From assembly GCF_003112435.1 (NCBI RefSeq), contig NZ_BDOQ01000006.1:186001-250000 (forward strand): a DNA stretch of 64,000 nt, written 5' to 3'. Shown here in pieces: positions 31,335 through 42,000 of this stretch. The DNA is from Novimethylophilus kurashikiensis. GTDB taxonomy: Bacteria; Pseudomonadota; Gammaproteobacteria; Burkholderiales; Methylophilaceae. Below the pieces are notes generated by a model. That model saw only the letters and a program-made list of their open reading frames with translations. It was not told the origin of the DNA and ran no database searches. The translations under genes and the position numbers were made by a program. Numbering within the stretch: the stretch's first letter is position 1; each line of letters begins with the position of its first letter.

Positions 31335-31371
31335 CAAAAAAGGCGTCCAATCGGACGCCTTTTTTATTTTC
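31335..31371 (+). terminator. terminator of tRNA-Pro
   Basis: AAAAAAGGCGTCC-AATC-GGACGCC is followed by TTTTTTATTTT directly after the tRNA. The stem is nearly the same as that of the hairpin at 31514-31549. Confidence 0.9.
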
Positions 31372-31513
31372 CGCATTTACTCCACATCACTCATTTGCAG
31401 CATATTCCAGCGACTGGTAGCCCTAGCCACATCGACTGCAAGCCATTTCAGCAAGGACTCGCAATTTGTTGAAATCTGGGAGATTCTGCAGAAACACGAG
31501 AAACCAGTCTGAA

Positions 31514-31549
31514 AAATAAAAAAGCGTCCGACCGGACGCTTTTTTATTT
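31514..31549 (-). terminator. terminator of tRNA-Ser
   Basis: On the minus strand, AAAAAAGCGTCCG-GT-CGGACGC is followed by TTTTTTATTTT a few bases after the tRNA-Ser 3' end. It is symmetrical and could also stop transcription from the other side. The 140 bases between this hairpin and the one at 31335 hold no gene I can support. Confidence 0.88.
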
Positions 31550-31552
31550 AAC

Positions 31553-31646
31553 TGGCGGAGACGGAGGGATTCGAACCCTCGATACAGGTTTAAGCCCGTA
31601 TGCTTCCTTAGCAGGGAAGTGCCTTCGACCTCTCGGCCACGTCTCC
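31553..31646 (-). tRNA. tRNA-Ser (GCT)
   Basis: The acceptor stem GGAGACG pairs with CGTCTCC, a long variable arm is present as in class II tRNAs, and the T loop is GGTTCGAATCC. The anticodon loop CTGCTAA gives GCT. The CCA end is encoded. The gene is 94 bases long. Confidence 0.96.
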
Positions 31647-31700
31647 AAACAGGACGCGCAGGATAACGGTTTATCCTGCAAAAAGCAATCTTTTTCGAGA

Positions 31701-32933
31701 TCAGGCGGCGGCCTGATCCAGCTCGAATGCCTTGTGCAGAACGCGTACCGCCAACTCCATGTACTTCTCGTCGACAACGACGGAAATCTTGATTTCGGAC
31801 GTGGAAATCATCTGGATATTGATGCCTTCCTCGGCAAGCGTGCGGAACATCTGGCTAGCAATCCCCACATGGGAACGCATGCCCACACCGACCACGGAAA
31901 TCTTGGCGATCTTGTCGTCGCCGTTGATTTCACGTGCGCCGATATGGCCTTGCACCTTGTCCTTAAGAATGCTGAGCGTCTTGTTGAGCTCATTCTTGTG
32001 CACGGTGAAGGTAAAGTCCGTGGTGCCGTCTGCGCCCACGTTCTGGATGATCATGTCCACGTCGATATTGGCATCGGCCACCGGACCCAGGATCTGGTAG
32101 GCAATACCGGGACGATCGGGCACGCCCAGCACGGTGATCTTGGCTTCGTCGCGGTTGAATGCAATGCCGGAGATGATGGGTTGTTCCATATTGTCGCTTT
32201 CCTCGAATGTAATCAGCGTGCCGTCGCCTTCTTCCTCGAAGCTGGAGAGCACGCGCAACTTGACCTTGTATTTGCCGGCGAATTCGACCGAGCGGATTTG
32301 CAGCACCTTTGAGCCCTGGCTCGCCAACTCCAGCATTTCCTCGAAGGTAATGGTGCTCAGGCGTCGCGCCTCGGGCACGATACGCGGGTCGGTCGTGTAG
32401 ACGCCGTCCACGTCGGTGTAGATCTGACATTCGTCAGCCTTGAGCGCCGCAGCCAACGCCACGCCGGTGGTATCGGAGCCACCACGACCGAGCGTGGTGA
32501 TGTTGCCAGCCTCGTCCACCCCCTGAAAACCGGCGACGACCACCACATAACCAGCGTTCAGATCGGCGCGGATACGCTCTTCGTCGATGCTGAGAATGCG
32601 CGCTTTGGTGAAGGCGTCGTCTGTCAAAATACGAACTTGAGAACCGGTGTAGCTGCGCGCCTTGACACCCAAGTCCATCAGCGCCATCGAAGTCAACGCA
32701 ATGGTGACTTGCTCGCCGGTCGAGACCATTTGATCCAATTCGCGCGGATCGGGCTCCGGCATGATTTCCCTGGCCAGGCCGATCAATCGATTGGTTTCGC
32801 CGGACATCGCGGATACGACCACCACGACCTGATGCCCCAGTGCCTTGTAGCGCGCTACGCGGCGGGCGACATTGCGAATACGTTCCGGAGAGCCGACGGA
32901 CGTGCCGCCGTATTTTTGTACGATGAGTGCCAT
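31701..32933 (-). CDS. lysC: aspartate kinase
   Basis: LysC phosphorylates aspartate, the entry step to lysine, threonine and methionine. The 410-residue protein has the kinase domain with IVQKYGGTSVGSPERI and GRGGSDTTGVALAAAL. Two ACT domains follow (about 265-410), which are likely to give feedback control by lysine and threonine. It lies 42 bases after alaS. No lysine riboswitch fits in that gap. Confidence 0.96.
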   Translation of the reverse strand: MALIVQKYGGTSVGSPERIRNVARRVARYKALGHQVVVVVSAMSGETNRLIGLAREIMPEPDPRELDQMVSTGEQVTIALTSMALMDLGVKARSYTGSQVRILTDDAFTKARILSIDEERIRADLNAGYVVVVAGFQGVDEAGNITTLGRGGSDTTGVALAAALKADECQIYTDVDGVYTTDPRIVPEARRLSTITFEEMLELASQGSKVLQIRSVEFAGKYKVKLRVLSSFEEEGDGTLITFEESDNMEQPIISGIAFNRDEAKITVLGVPDRPGIAYQILGPVADANIDVDMIIQNVGADGTTDFTFTVHKNELNKTLSILKDKVQGHIGAREINGDDKIAKISVVGVGMRSHVGIASQMFRTLAEEGINIQMISTSEIKISVVVDEKYMELAVRVLHKAFELDQAAA

Positions 32934-32975
32934 AGTTGAGTTATGAGTCTAAATTCTTAATTCGCGAGTTAAGGG

Positions 32976-35600
32976 TTAAGCCAATTTCTCTTGAACCCAG
33001 CCGGTAACACCGGCCAAAGCTTGCGGCAGCTTGGCGGGTTCGGTTCCGCCCGCCATCGCCATATCCGGCTTGCCGCCGCCTTTGCCGCCCACTTGCTGGG
33101 CGACAAAATTCACCAATTCGCCGGCCTTGATCTTACCGATCTGGTCGGCCGTCACCCCTGCTGCCAGGCTCACCTTGCCATCGTTCACACTAGCCAGCAC
33201 GATAGCAGCGGACTTGAGCTTGTCCTTGAGCTTGTCCATGGTCTCGCGCAGCGCTGTTGCATCTGCGCCTTCCAGAGTTGCAGCAAGCACCTTGATACCG
33301 TTGATTTCCTGCGCCTGCGCTGCCAAATCGTCGCCTTGGCTTGCCGCCAGCTTGGATTTGAGACGGGTCAGCTCTTTTTCCAATGCCTTCACGTTATCCA
33401 TGATCTGGACAATCTTGGCAGGAACTTCATGTGCCGGCGCCTTGAGTTCGCCAGCAGCCTGAGCAATCAGCGCCTGTTGCGACTGAACCAGCTTGAGCGC
33501 GCCCTCACCGGTAACGGCCTCGATACGACGTACGCCTGCAGCCACACCGGATTCGGCCACGATCTTGAAGAAACCAATGTCGCCGGTGCGGCTGACATGC
33601 GTACCGCCGCACAATTCGCGAGTGGAGCCGATATCCAACACGCGCACTTCATCGCCGTACTTTTCGCCGAACAACATCATCGCGCCAGTTTTCTGCGCCT
33701 CGTCAATCGGCATGACGCGCGCTTGAGTAGCTTCATTCGCCAGAATCTCGGCATTGACGATCTGCTCGACCTTGCGCAGTTCCTCGTCCGTCATCGGTGC
33801 GTTGTGCACGAAGTCGAAACGGGTCTTGTCGGGGTCGACCAAAGACCCCTTCTGCTGCACGTGTTCGCCCAGCACTTCGCGCAACGCCTTGTGCATGAGG
33901 TGGGTGGCAGAGTGATTGCGCATAGTTGCAGCGCGGGATTGAATATTGACGCGTGCAGCGATCGCATCGCCAACCTTGAGCACACCAGTCTTCAGCACGC
34001 CGTGATGCCCGAACACGGTTGCCTGGATTTTCAACGTGTCTTCCACGGCAAAAATGCCGTTGCCGCCACGCAGTTCGCCATTGTCGCCGACCTGGCCCCC
34101 GGATTCGGCATAGAACGGGGTATCGTCCAGCACGACTACGCCCATATCACCTTCGTTAAGTTCGTTGACCGCAGCACCGTCCTTGTAGAGTGCCAGCACC
34201 TTAGCCTGCGTCTCCAGCTTTTCATAGCCGTGGAATGTCGTGGCCTGGCCGTCGTATTCCAGGTTGGTCGCCATCTTGAACTTGCCTGCGGCGCGCGCTT
34301 GCTCCTTCTGTCGGGCCATCGCGGCGTCGAAGGCTGCGCTATCCACCGTGACGTTACGCTCGCGGCAAATATCAGCAGTAAGGTCGAGCGGGAATCCGTA
34401 AGTATCGTGCAGCTTGAAGGCGGTCTCGCCGTTAAAAATGGTCACCCCGGACTTCGCCATCTCGGCCAACTCTGCTTCCAGGATCGCCATGCCGTGCTCG
34501 ATGGTTTCGAAGAAACGGTCTTCTTCCTGCTTGAGCACTTCCATCACGCGCTGCTGGTTTTCCTTCAGTTCCGGATAAGCTTCGCCCATCTCGGCCACGA
34601 GGTCGGGCACCATCTTATGGAAGAAGGCAGCTCGCGCACCCAGCTTGTAGCCGTGGCGGATGGCGCGGCGAATAATGCGGCGCAGCACATAACCGCGGCC
34701 TTCATTGCCGGGAATCACGCCGTCCGCAATGAGGAAAGAACAAGCACGGATATGGTCGGCCAAAACCTTCAATGAAGGGCTGTCCAGATCAGACGTCTTG
34801 GTTTCTCGCGCGGCAGCCTTGATGAGGTTCTGGAACAGGTCGATCTCGTAGTTGGCATGCACACCTTGCAGCACGGCGGCAATACGCTCCAGTCCCATGC
34901 CGGTGTCGACCGAAGGCTTGGGCAGCGGATGCATCACGCCGGCCTCGTCGCGGTTGAACTGCATGAACACGTTGTTCCAGATTTCGATGAAGCGGTCGCC
35001 GTCTTCGTCGGGGCTGCCCGGAGGCCCGCCGGGAATGTGCGCGCCGTGATCGTAGAAGATTTCCGTGCACGGGCCGCAGGGGCCGGTGTCGCCCATCATC
35101 CAGAAGTTATCGGAAGCGTAGCGTGCGCCCTTGTTGTCGCCGATGCGTACAATTTTCTCTGCAGGTACGCCGACTTCCTTGTGCCAGATATCGTAAGCCT
35201 CATCGTCCTCGGCATAGACCGTGACCATGAGCTTTTCCGCAGGGATCTTGAACACGACGGTGAGCAGTTCCCAGGCGTAATGAATGGCGTCGCGCTTGAA
35301 GTAATCGCCGAAGCTGAAGTTACCCAGCATCTCGAAGAAGGTGTGATGGCGCGCGGTATAACCGACGTTTTCCAGGTCGTTGTGCTTGCCGCCAGCACGG
35401 ACGCATTTCTGCGAAGTCGTGGCACGGGTGTAGGGACGCTTGTCGAAACCCAGGAACACGTCCTTGAACTGGTTCATCCCGGCATTGGTAAACAGCAGGG
35501 TCGGATCGCCGTGCGGCACCAATGAGCTGGATGGAACGATGGCATGGCCTTTGGAGGCGAAGAAATCGAGGAAAGCCTGACGTATCTGTTTGCTGTTCAT
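32976..35600 (-). CDS. alaS: alanyl-tRNA synthetase
   Basis: AlaS is a class II synthetase for tRNA-Ala with its own editing of serine and glycine. The 874-residue protein has the catalytic domain ([32 protein letters not shown]), the editing domain ([28 protein letters not shown]) and the C-terminal DHHA1 domain (about 740-874). The ATG at 35600 ([14 protein letters not shown]) fits the family; the frame stays open upstream without a match. A palindromic repeat fills most of the gap to recX. Confidence 0.97.
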   Translation of the reverse strand: MNSKQIRQAFLDFFASKGHAIVPSSSLVPHGDPTLLFTNAGMNQFKDVFLGFDKRPYTRATTSQKCVRAGGKHNDLENVGYTARHHTFFEMLGNFSFGDYFKRDAIHYAWELLTVVFKIPAEKLMVTVYAEDDEAYDIWHKEVGVPAEKIVRIGDNKGARYASDNFWMMGDTGPCGPCTEIFYDHGAHIPGGPPGSPDEDGDRFIEIWNNVFMQFNRDEAGVMHPLPKPSVDTGMGLERIAAVLQGVHANYEIDLFQNLIKAAARETKTSDLDSPSLKVLADHIRACSFLIADGVIPGNEGRGYVLRRIIRRAIRHGYKLGARAAFFHKMVPDLVAEMGEAYPELKENQQRVMEVLKQEEDRFFETIEHGMAILEAELAEMAKSGVTIFNGETAFKLHDTYGFPLDLTADICRERNVTVDSAAFDAAMARQKEQARAAGKFKMATNLEYDGQATTFHGYEKLETQAKVLALYKDGAAVNELNEGDMGVVVLDDTPFYAESGGQVGDNGELRGGNGIFAVEDTLKIQATVFGHHGVLKTGVLKVGDAIAARVNIQSRAATMRNHSATHLMHKALREVLGEHVQQKGSLVDPDKTRFDFVHNAPMTDEELRKVEQIVNAEILANEATQARVMPIDEAQKTGAMMLFGEKYGDEVRVLDIGSTRELCGGTHVSRTGDIGFFKIVAESGVAAGVRRIEAVTGEGALKLVQSQQALIAQAAGELKAPAHEVPAKIVQIMDNVKALEKELTRLKSKLAASQGDDLAAQAQEINGIKVLAATLEGADATALRETMDKLKDKLKSAAIVLASVNDGKVSLAAGVTADQIGKIKAGELVNFVAQQVGGKGGGKPDMAMAGGTEPAKLPQALAGVTGWVQEKLA

Positions 35601-35611
35601 GTGTGCTTTAT

Positions 35612-35697
35612 GTAGCGCAGGCGGCCTCGCCTGCATCATTCTTCCATTCGCCTCTCGTCGAGAAGCTTTATGTCGCAGGCGAGGCCGCCCGCGCTAC
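35612..35697. repeat. palindromic repeat (REP-like) between recX and alaS
   Basis: Arms at 35612-35636 (GTAGCGCAGGCGGCCTCGCC then TGCAT) and 35671-35697 are inverted copies, with about 35 bases between them. The outer end of the second arm includes the recX stop codon. The same arms occur at 19719-19788. Confidence 0.8.
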
Positions 35698-36149
35698 AGT
35701 TCATCCGGGTCGCTCTTGAGTACCCGCTTGATTGTATCGAAGCCGAATCCGCGTCCTTGCAGGAACCGGGCTTGCTTGGCCCACTCCTCGCGGCTTCTCG
35801 GCGCTTCGCCGAACTTCTTTTGCCAGACCGCACGCGCGGTCTCAAGTTCATCTTGCACCATCATCGCAACAGCTTTTTCGGTCAACGAATCGCTGATGCC
35901 TTTTTGCCGCAGTTCGTGGGCCACTTTCAGGCTGCCGTAGCGGCCTTTCCGGCTTTGCACGACTTGCTCTGAAAATCGCTCGTCGGATAACCAGCCGCGC
36001 TTTTGGAAATCGTCGAGGACGGCTGCAATTTCATCTTCGTCCTCAGTATAGGCTGCCAACTTGCGGGCCAACTCCTGCCGCGAATGCTCGCGCCGGGCCA
36101 AGTAGCCAAGCGCGCGTTCCCGCAGCGAAGGGCCGGAATTACTCGTCAC
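35694..36149 (-). CDS. recX: RecA regulator RecX
   Basis: RecX binds RecA filaments and damps their activity. The 151-residue protein is mostly helical, with the three-repeat fold of the family: [20 protein letters not shown], then [17 protein letters not shown], and [15 protein letters not shown]. It overlaps recA by 11 bases, so the two are made together. The stop codon lies within the palindromic repeat at 35612-35697. Confidence 0.93.
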   Translation of the reverse strand: MTSNSGPSLRERALGYLARREHSRQELARKLAAYTEDEDEIAAVLDDFQKRGWLSDERFSEQVVQSRKGRYGSLKVAHELRQKGISDSLTEKAVAMMVQDELETARAVWQKKFGEAPRSREEWAKQARFLQGRGFGFDTIKRVLKSDPDEL

Positions 36150-37179
36150 CGGCCTCTGGCATGACCGTCTTCACGACGGCATCTGCACCGCCCACCTTGG
36201 CATGCGCACGAATCTTGTCTTCAATCTCGCGGGCAACTTCCGGATGTTCCTTCAGGTACTCGCGAGCATTGTCCTTGCCCTGACCGATCTTCTCGCCCTT
36301 GTAGCTGTACCAGGCGCCAGATTTTTCCACCAGCTTGAGGTTCACGCCGATCTCGATGATCTCGCCCTCGCGGGAAATGCCTTCGCCGTAGAGAATGTCG
36401 AATTCCGCTTGCTTGAACGGCGGCGCCACCTTGTTCTTGACGACCTTCACTCGGGTTTCGGAACCCACCACTTCGTCGCCCTTCTTGATGGAGCCGGTAC
36501 GGCGAATGTCCATGCGCACCGAGGCGTAGAACTTGAGCGCGTTACCGCCGGTCGTGGTTTCGGGGTTGCCGAACATCACGCCGATCTTCATACGAATCTG
36601 GTTGATGAAGATTACCAGCGTATTGGTCCGCTTGATGTTGGCAGTGAGCTTGCGCAAGGCTTGCGACATCAAACGGGCTTGCAGGCCCATGTGGGAATCG
36701 CCCATTTCGCCTTCGATTTCTGCCTTGGGGGTCAGCGCGGCGACGGAGTCGACCACGACCACATCGACAGAACCCGAGCGCACCAGCATGTCAGCGATTT
36801 CGAGCGCCTGTTCGCCGGTATCCGGCTGGGAAATCAGCAGGTCGGCAACGTTGACACCGAGCTTTTGTGCGTACTGAGGATCGAGCGCGTGTTCCGCATC
36901 GATGAACGCTGCCACGCCACCGAGTTTTTGCATCTCGGCAATGACTTGCAGGGTGAGGGTGGTTTTACCGGAGGATTCCGGACCGTAGATTTCGATGATG
37001 CGGCCGCGCGGCAAGCCGCCGATGCCGAGGGCCAGGTCGAGACCGAGCGAGCCGGTGGACACAGCCTGGATATCGCCGGCGACGTCGGTGTCGCCCATGC
37101 GCATGATGGAGCCCTTGCCGAACTGCTTCTCGATCTGAGAAAGAGCAGCAGCTAATGCTTTGCTTTTGTTCTCGTCCAT
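36139..37179 (-). CDS. recA: recombinase RecA
   Basis: RecA carries out strand exchange and triggers LexA cleavage in the SOS response. The 346-residue protein has Walker [11 protein letters not shown], Walker [11 protein letters not shown] and the loop motif [20 protein letters not shown]. The ATG at 37179 ([15 protein letters not shown]) matches the family start; the longer frame upstream does not. I see no clear LexA box (CTG-N10-CAG) in the 87 bases before it. Confidence 0.97.
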   Translation of the reverse strand: MDENKSKALAAALSQIEKQFGKGSIMRMGDTDVAGDIQAVSTGSLGLDLALGIGGLPRGRIIEIYGPESSGKTTLTLQVIAEMQKLGGVAAFIDAEHALDPQYAQKLGVNVADLLISQPDTGEQALEIADMLVRSGSVDVVVVDSVAALTPKAEIEGEMGDSHMGLQARLMSQALRKLTANIKRTNTLVIFINQIRMKIGVMFGNPETTTGGNALKFYASVRMDIRRTGSIKKGDEVVGSETRVKVVKNKVAPPFKQAEFDILYGEGISREGEIIEIGVNLKLVEKSGAWYSYKGEKIGQGKDNAREYLKEHPEVAREIEDKIRAHAKVGGADAVVKTVMPEAGDE

Positions 37180-37266
37180 GCTTATGTATCCCAACCCGTT
37201 AAAAAGCTTCAATTATTTCATAAATCACGGGTGAAGGTAAGCACGGACGAGCGTGCAATAGGGCTA

Positions 37267-38871
37267 TCAGCTGGTTTTGAATCGTCCTACCAAGGCCTCC
37301 AGTTCCTGTGCCCGCGACGAGATGCGATGTGTCCCGTGCGAAGCTTCTTCGGCATCCTTGGCTGTCTTGCCAGAGATATCGACGATCTGGCGAATGCCCG
37401 TATCGACCTGGGCTACAAGCCGGGTCTGCTCCTTTGCCGCGCCAGTAATCTGCACATTCATGCGGGCGATATTGCCCACAGCGCTGCGTACGCTTTGCAA
37501 GGAGGAATCGATCTCGCAAGCTTGATCGACCGTAGACTGACTGCGAGCATTGATCGCCTGGATGGTTTCGACGGCTTCCTGCATGCCGCGATGGAGTTTC
37601 TCGATGATCGCCTCGATCGTCGCCGTGCTCTTCTCCGTTTCGCTGGCCAGCTTTCGCACCTCGTCCGCCACCACGGCAAATCCGCGACCAGCCTCCCCTG
37701 CTCGCGCTGCCTCGATAGCGGCATTCAAGGCCAGCAGATTGGTTTGCGCCGCGATATCGCGGATCACCGTCAAAGCCGAGGCGATACTCGTGGAATCCCG
37801 ACCGACGGTAGAAATAACCGAAACGCCTTTATCCACGAGATCGGCCAGGCTACGGATTTCCGTCACGGCTACTTCGAGCACCGCCAGTGCTTGCATAACC
37901 TGCCCGTCGGTTTGCTGTGCAGCCGCTTCAGCCGCTTCGGCATTGGCATTGACGTCGGTTGCGGCCTTCGACACATCCTCGACCGCAGCTCGAATCCGTT
38001 CGCTTTCCTCATGCTGGCGTCCGGCACTCTCATGCACTTCGGACATGAACCGGGTCAACGCCCCGCTCTCGCTGTGAACATCCCGGGTGGCTTGATTGAC
38101 TTGCCCTACCATGCCGGCGATTTTTTCCAGGAAGGTATTCAACGCGGCAGAAGCCTCCGCCAGCTCGTCTTCGCCGCGCACCTTCAAACGCCGCGACAAA
38201 TCGGCCTCGCCGCGGCTCAAGTCGACCAGGGCCCGGTTCAACTGAACGACCGGCGCCAGCACGCTGCGCATCAGGAAGAGCGACAAGCCGATGACGAAAG
38301 CCAGTCCAATCACCATGCCAACAACAGCCAGACGCACCGCCTGACTGACTTTCTGATCGCTGCTCTCGGCCGTTTTCTTTGCCACGGCAATACTGGTAGT
38401 CACCAACGCATCGAGCGCTTGCTGCAAGTCGGCTTCGGCAGCATCCATCACGTGATCGGCAGGAATCTCCTGACGGGGCTGGGTGGCGAGTCTGGCCGAG
38501 GCCAACTGTTGCCACTTGGTCAAAGCCACTTTGACTTGCTTGAGATGCTGTTTCACCTCGTCGTCGTGCGCTACATCCGCGATTCCATCCAAGGCCTTGC
38601 GCACTTCCAGCAAGCGCTCGTCCAGCCCCTTCTTGAGCGTCTCGCCGGTTTCCTCATCGGTAAACTGCAAACGGCTCTGCAAGTAATCGCGGCTGTTACG
38701 GAAACGGTCCCAGGCGGTTCGGGAATAATTGACAGTGGCAATCGGCGTGGAAGAAACACCTTTAGTCACTTGCCCCAGCGACTCAACCTGATAGATGGCG
38801 TAAAGCCCTTGGGCAACGCCCAGCAGGAGCAAAACGGACACCGCCAGCAAAATACGGAACTTGATTGTCAT
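37267..38871 (-). CDS. methyl-accepting chemotaxis protein
   Basis: This 534-residue transmembrane chemoreceptor has an N-terminal helix (about 7-27) and a helical periplasmic domain of the four-helix-bundle type (about 30-185). A second helix (about 190-212), a HAMP domain (about 213-265) and the signalling domain follow. The hairpin tip has [19 protein letters not shown] and [15 protein letters not shown], the CheA/CheW contact. No pentapeptide methylation tether (NWETF type) is at the C-terminus. It starts 12 bases after the dihaem peroxidase gene, so the two share a transcript. The ligand is unknown. Confidence 0.93.
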   Translation of the reverse strand: MTIKFRILLAVSVLLLLGVAQGLYAIYQVESLGQVTKGVSSTPIATVNYSRTAWDRFRNSRDYLQSRLQFTDEETGETLKKGLDERLLEVRKALDGIADVAHDDEVKQHLKQVKVALTKWQQLASARLATQPRQEIPADHVMDAAEADLQQALDALVTTSIAVAKKTAESSDQKVSQAVRLAVVGMVIGLAFVIGLSLFLMRSVLAPVVQLNRALVDLSRGEADLSRRLKVRGEDELAEASAALNTFLEKIAGMVGQVNQATRDVHSESGALTRFMSEVHESAGRQHEESERIRAAVEDVSKAATDVNANAEAAEAAAQQTDGQVMQALAVLEVAVTEIRSLADLVDKGVSVISTVGRDSTSIASALTVIRDIAAQTNLLALNAAIEAARAGEAGRGFAVVADEVRKLASETEKSTATIEAIIEKLHRGMQEAVETIQAINARSQSTVDQACEIDSSLQSVRSAVGNIARMNVQITGAAKEQTRLVAQVDTGIRQIVDISGKTAKDAEEASHGTHRISSRAQELEALVGRFKTS

Positions 38872-38883
38872 GATAGCGCTCGC

Positions 38884-39909
38884 TTACTGGGGAACGGGGA
38901 GATTGGGCATGGCAATAGCAGCGCTATCGCTGGAGAGCGTTTTCATGAACTCCACCAGATCCTTGACGTCCTCATTGGTCAACGGCACGGGCTGCATCAA
39001 GGGCGATCGACTCGGCCGCGGCGCTCCGCCCTGGATATAGTGTTGAACGACGACATCCAGTGTGGTTAGGCTACCGTCATGTCCATAGGGCGAACGATGT
39101 GCCACTTCGCGCAGGGTCGGCGTTTTCATGGCATACAAGTCTTCCTGCTTACCGGTGATTTCGAAACGACCCTTGTCCAAGTCGTCAGCCGTACCGATGT
39201 CGTGAAATTTCTCGTCGGTGAAATTCCAACCGCTATGGCACAGGTTGCATCGCGCCTTACCGTTAAACAACACGAAACCACGTTTGGCAGAGGTCGAAAT
39301 CGCGGAATCGTTACCTTCTACCCAGCGGTCGAACGGGGTCGTACCAGAGACCAGGGTGCGCTCGTACGTGCCGATAGCCTTGAGAATGTTGTTCTCGGTA
39401 ATGCCTTCGCCGGGAAACGCCGTATTGAAGGCCTTGCGGTAATCGCCCACGGCGCTCAGCCGCTTCACCACGTCCCCCAACTTGATATCCATTTCGGCCT
39501 TCGATTCGATCGGCCCCTTGGCCTGCTCTTCAAGGCTCGAGGCTCGCCCATCCCAGAACATGTGGGAAGCCCAGGCACGGTTCAATACGGTGGGCGACTG
39601 ACGTCGCAAAGGCGCGCCGGCTGCGCCAATCGCCTTGGCAAATGGGACTTCCCACCCGAACGAGGGGTTATGGCAGCTTGCGCAGTTGAGGTTCTGGTCG
39701 CGCGAAAAGCGAGGATCGAAAAACAGCATCTTGCCCAACGCTGCTTTTTCAGGGGTGTAGGGATTTTGAACCGGGAAAGGAATGCTCGAGGGACGTTTAT
39801 ACAGGGCCTTGGTTTTATCCAGTTCGTCCGCCTGAATCCATCCGGCATGAACGGCCAGCAATAAAACACCGCCGGCGAGAATACGTCGCCAATGGGAATA
39901 TCTCCTCAT
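38884..39909 (-). CDS. dihaem cytochrome c peroxidase family protein
   Basis: This 341-residue periplasmic protein of the CcpA/MauG family has a signal peptide (LAGGVLLLAVHAGWIQA) and two haem-binding motifs, CASCH (near residue 78) and CNLCH (near 224). The tail segment KTPTLREVAHRSPYGHDGS supplies the usual haem ligand and calcium-site region. Known members reduce hydrogen peroxide with electrons from cytochrome c; some, like MauG, oxidise other proteins. It is the first gene of a two-gene unit with the chemoreceptor. Confidence 0.9.
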   Translation of the reverse strand: MRRYSHWRRILAGGVLLLAVHAGWIQADELDKTKALYKRPSSIPFPVQNPYTPEKAALGKMLFFDPRFSRDQNLNCASCHNPSFGWEVPFAKAIGAAGAPLRRQSPTVLNRAWASHMFWDGRASSLEEQAKGPIESKAEMDIKLGDVVKRLSAVGDYRKAFNTAFPGEGITENNILKAIGTYERTLVSGTTPFDRWVEGNDSAISTSAKRGFVLFNGKARCNLCHSGWNFTDEKFHDIGTADDLDKGRFEITGKQEDLYAMKTPTLREVAHRSPYGHDGSLTTLDVVVQHYIQGGAPRPSRSPLMQPVPLTNEDVKDLVEFMKTLSSDSAAIAMPNLPVPQ

Positions 39910-39964
39910 TGCGAATCTCCTTTTTATTGTTTCTTGTGATTATTGAATGCTTTTATAGCAAGAG

Positions 39965-39970
39965 ATTATA
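39965..39970 (-). promoter_or_regulatory. candidate -10 element of the peroxidase gene
   Basis: A perfect TATAAT lies on the minus strand about 55 bases before the peroxidase ATG, in an AT-rich gap of 178 bases. No good -35 is seen at 16-18 bases, so an activator may be needed. Confidence 0.35.
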
Positions 39971-40087
39971 GGCAAGAAACGACAGGAAATTCTTTAAGCA
40001 GACCTCAATTACTCCTTACATTACCTAGAAGAATTCATGATTCTTTCGTAAGGAAATCCCGACCGGTTTAGGATTGGGTCGAGATAT

Positions 40088-40576
40088 TTACCTCAATACA
40101 GCCAACAGTCGCTCAAGCGCGACCAAGGCGGATTGGTACCGCACTTCGCGCCGGGAGCCGTCAAAACGATGACATTCCGACAACATCTCGCCATCTTCCA
40201 CGGCCCAGGCAAGCCAAACGGTTCCTACAGGTTTTTCCGGCGTGCCGCCATCAGGACCGGCGATTCCGCTCACGGCAATGGATACTTGCGCCTGGCTATT
40301 GCGCAACGCGCCTTGCGCCATTTGGAGCACCACTTCTCTACTCACAGCCCCATGCGCATCCAGGGTCTCGGACTGAACGCCAAGCATGTCTATCTTCGAC
40401 GCATTGCTGTAGGTTACGAAACCACGATCGAACCAGGCCGAGCTACCAGGCACGGCGGTTATCGCCTCGGCAATGCCGCCGCCGGTGCAGGACTCGGCCA
40501 AAGCCAGCATCCAGCCCCGCTGCTTAAGCGACGCCCCAACCTCGGCCGCCAGCGCAATCAGTGCATCGTCAGCCAT
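40088..40576 (-). CDS. pncC: nicotinamide-nucleotide amidohydrolase (CinA C-terminal domain)
   Basis: This 162-residue stand-alone CinA C-domain protein deamidates NMN to NaMN in the pyridine nucleotide cycle. Motifs: ALAESCTGGGIAEAITAVPG at the N-terminus, VSREVVLQMAQGAL, and VSGIAGPDGGTPEKPVGTVW. The N-terminal molybdopterin-binding-like half of full CinA is absent, as usual in betaproteobacteria. It overlaps pgpA by 19 bases. Confidence 0.93.
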   Translation of the reverse strand: MADDALIALAAEVGASLKQRGWMLALAESCTGGGIAEAITAVPGSSAWFDRGFVTYSNASKIDMLGVQSETLDAHGAVSREVVLQMAQGALRNSQAQVSIAVSGIAGPDGGTPEKPVGTVWLAWAVEDGEMLSECHRFDGSRREVRYQSALVALERLLAVLR

Positions 40577-41043
40577 ACCAACCCTCTTAACGCGATCAAG
40601 GCATAAACCGCCGCCAGCAGATCGTCCAGCATGACGCCGAAACCGCCATGAACGCTACGGTCGAACCAGCGGATGGGAAACGGCTTCCAGATATCGAACA
40701 GGCGGAACAGCAAGAATGCCGCAGCCATCCAGCCCCAACCCGCTGGGGTAAATGCCAGGATCAACAGCATGGCGACGATTTCGTCCCAGACGATGCCGCC
40801 GTAGTCGTGGATACCCAACGCCTTCCCTGTCACGCCGCAAATACGGATACCCGCCAGGAACATCGCCGCCACCAGCGCCAGATAAGCCAGCCAGGGCAAA
40901 GGCGCCAGCACCAGGTACAAGGGGATTGCCACCAGCGTCCCCCAAGTGCCCGGGGCCACTTTCGCCAATCCGGCACCGAAACCGAAAGCGAGGAAATGCG
41001 CAGGGTTGGACAGAACGAAGCGCCAATCAGGCGAAGTGGTCAT
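40558..41043 (-). CDS. pgpA: phosphatidylglycerophosphatase A
   Basis: PgpA removes phosphate from phosphatidylglycerophosphate to give phosphatidylglycerol in the inner membrane. The 161-residue form shows [18 protein letters not shown] and the metal-binding [13 protein letters not shown]. The ATG at 41043 (MTTSPDWRF) was chosen because it overlaps the thiL stop by 17 bases and matches the family; the upstream extension lies inside thiL. Confidence 0.94.
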   Translation of the reverse strand: MTTSPDWRFVLSNPAHFLAFGFGAGLAKVAPGTWGTLVAIPLYLVLAPLPWLAYLALVAAMFLAGIRICGVTGKALGIHDYGGIVWDEIVAMLLILAFTPAGWGWMAAAFLLFRLFDIWKPFPIRWFDRSVHGGFGVMLDDLLAAVYALIALRGLVWLTMH

Positions 41044-41983
41044 AGCCGGTTCTTTCGATAGAGAGAGGATTACCCGATGCGTCCAGCACGAGCGCTGAGT
41101 CACCAGGAACAATACAGCCCACACGGCTCAACCCGAGACCCAATTGCGTCGCGATAGCGGAAATCGCCTCGCGCTGTCCTGCCGGCGCAGTAAAACATAA
41201 CTCGTAATCGTCGCCGCCGGCCAACACGCACTGCTTGATCTGGGAAGAGCCAATCTTCGGTACTAGCGCAGCATGTGCCGGCAAGGCGTCAAACTCGATG
41301 TTGGCGCCAACACGGGAACGCTCCAGAATGTGCCCCAGATCGGCCAGGAAACCGTCGGAGATATCAATAGCGGCATGCGCAATACCGCGCAACGCAAGCC
41401 CGAGCTCTACTCTGGGCCACGGCTGCTCTAATGCTTGTACGCATTGTTGAAGCGCATCGTTTTCCAAAGAGGCACGGCTCTGCAATGCGGCTAATCCCAG
41501 CGCGGGGCCACCCAAGGTGCCAGATACCCAAACATCGTCGCCGACCTCGGCTCGATCTCGCCGCAACGCCTGCCCCCGCGGGACTTCACCGAAAATCGTG
41601 ACGCTCAAGTTCAGCGGTCCCCGCGTGGTATCGCCGCCGATGAGCTCGACGCCGTATTGATTCGCGCATTGAAAAAAACCTTCGGCGAAAGCACCTAGCC
41701 AGATTTCGTCGATCTCCGGCAAAGCCAACGACAATGTGGCCCATTTCGGTTGCGCCCCCATGGCCGCGAGGTCAGAGACATTGACCGCCAAAGTTTTCCA
41801 ACCGAGTTTCCGGGGATCGACATCAGGAAAAAAATGCGTGCCGGCCACCAGCATGTCGGTAGACACCGCCAGTTCCATACCAGGTGACACGGCGAACAAG
41901 GCTGCATCGTCCCCCACCCCAAGCGTAGCCGAAGGCGCCGGACGGGTAAAAAAGCGTTCGATAAGACTGAACTCGGGCGTCAT
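41027..41983 (-). CDS. thiL: thiamine-monophosphate kinase
   Basis: ThiL phosphorylates thiamine monophosphate to the active cofactor. The 318-residue protein has the family motifs GVGDDAALF near the N-terminus, [11 protein letters not shown], and [15 protein letters not shown] in the middle. Order thiL-pgpA-pncC is usual for betaproteobacteria. It lies 17 bases after mog. Confidence 0.95.
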   Translation of the reverse strand: MTPEFSLIERFFTRPAPSATLGVGDDAALFAVSPGMELAVSTDMLVAGTHFFPDVDPRKLGWKTLAVNVSDLAAMGAQPKWATLSLALPEIDEIWLGAFAEGFFQCANQYGVELIGGDTTRGPLNLSVTIFGEVPRGQALRRDRAEVGDDVWVSGTLGGPALGLAALQSRASLENDALQQCVQALEQPWPRVELGLALRGIAHAAIDISDGFLADLGHILERSRVGANIEFDALPAHAALVPKIGSSQIKQCVLAGGDDYELCFTAPAGQREAISAIATQLGLGLSRVGCIVPGDSALVLDASGNPLSIERTGYDHFA

Positions 41984-42000
41984 GCGATCAAAGTCATGAA

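Noticed and set aside
31371-31513. Open stretch between the tRNA terminators, ending IWEILQKHEKPV
   Set aside because: It has no start codon and no recognisable family; it is too short to call even as a remnant.
32934-32975. Lysine riboswitch before lysC
   Set aside because: Only 42 bases separate lysC from alaS, too short for this RNA.
32991-34775. 594-codon open frame on the plus strand across alaS
   Set aside because: It is antisense to intact alaS, with no motif or plausible ribosome site.
37180-37266. LexA box before recA
   Set aside because: No CTG-N10-CAG or close variant was found by eye.
37231-39069. 612-codon open frame on the plus strand across the chemoreceptor gene
   Set aside because: It is antisense to a clear chemoreceptor and peroxidase gene and shows no family motif; GC-rich codon use leaves the opposite strand open.
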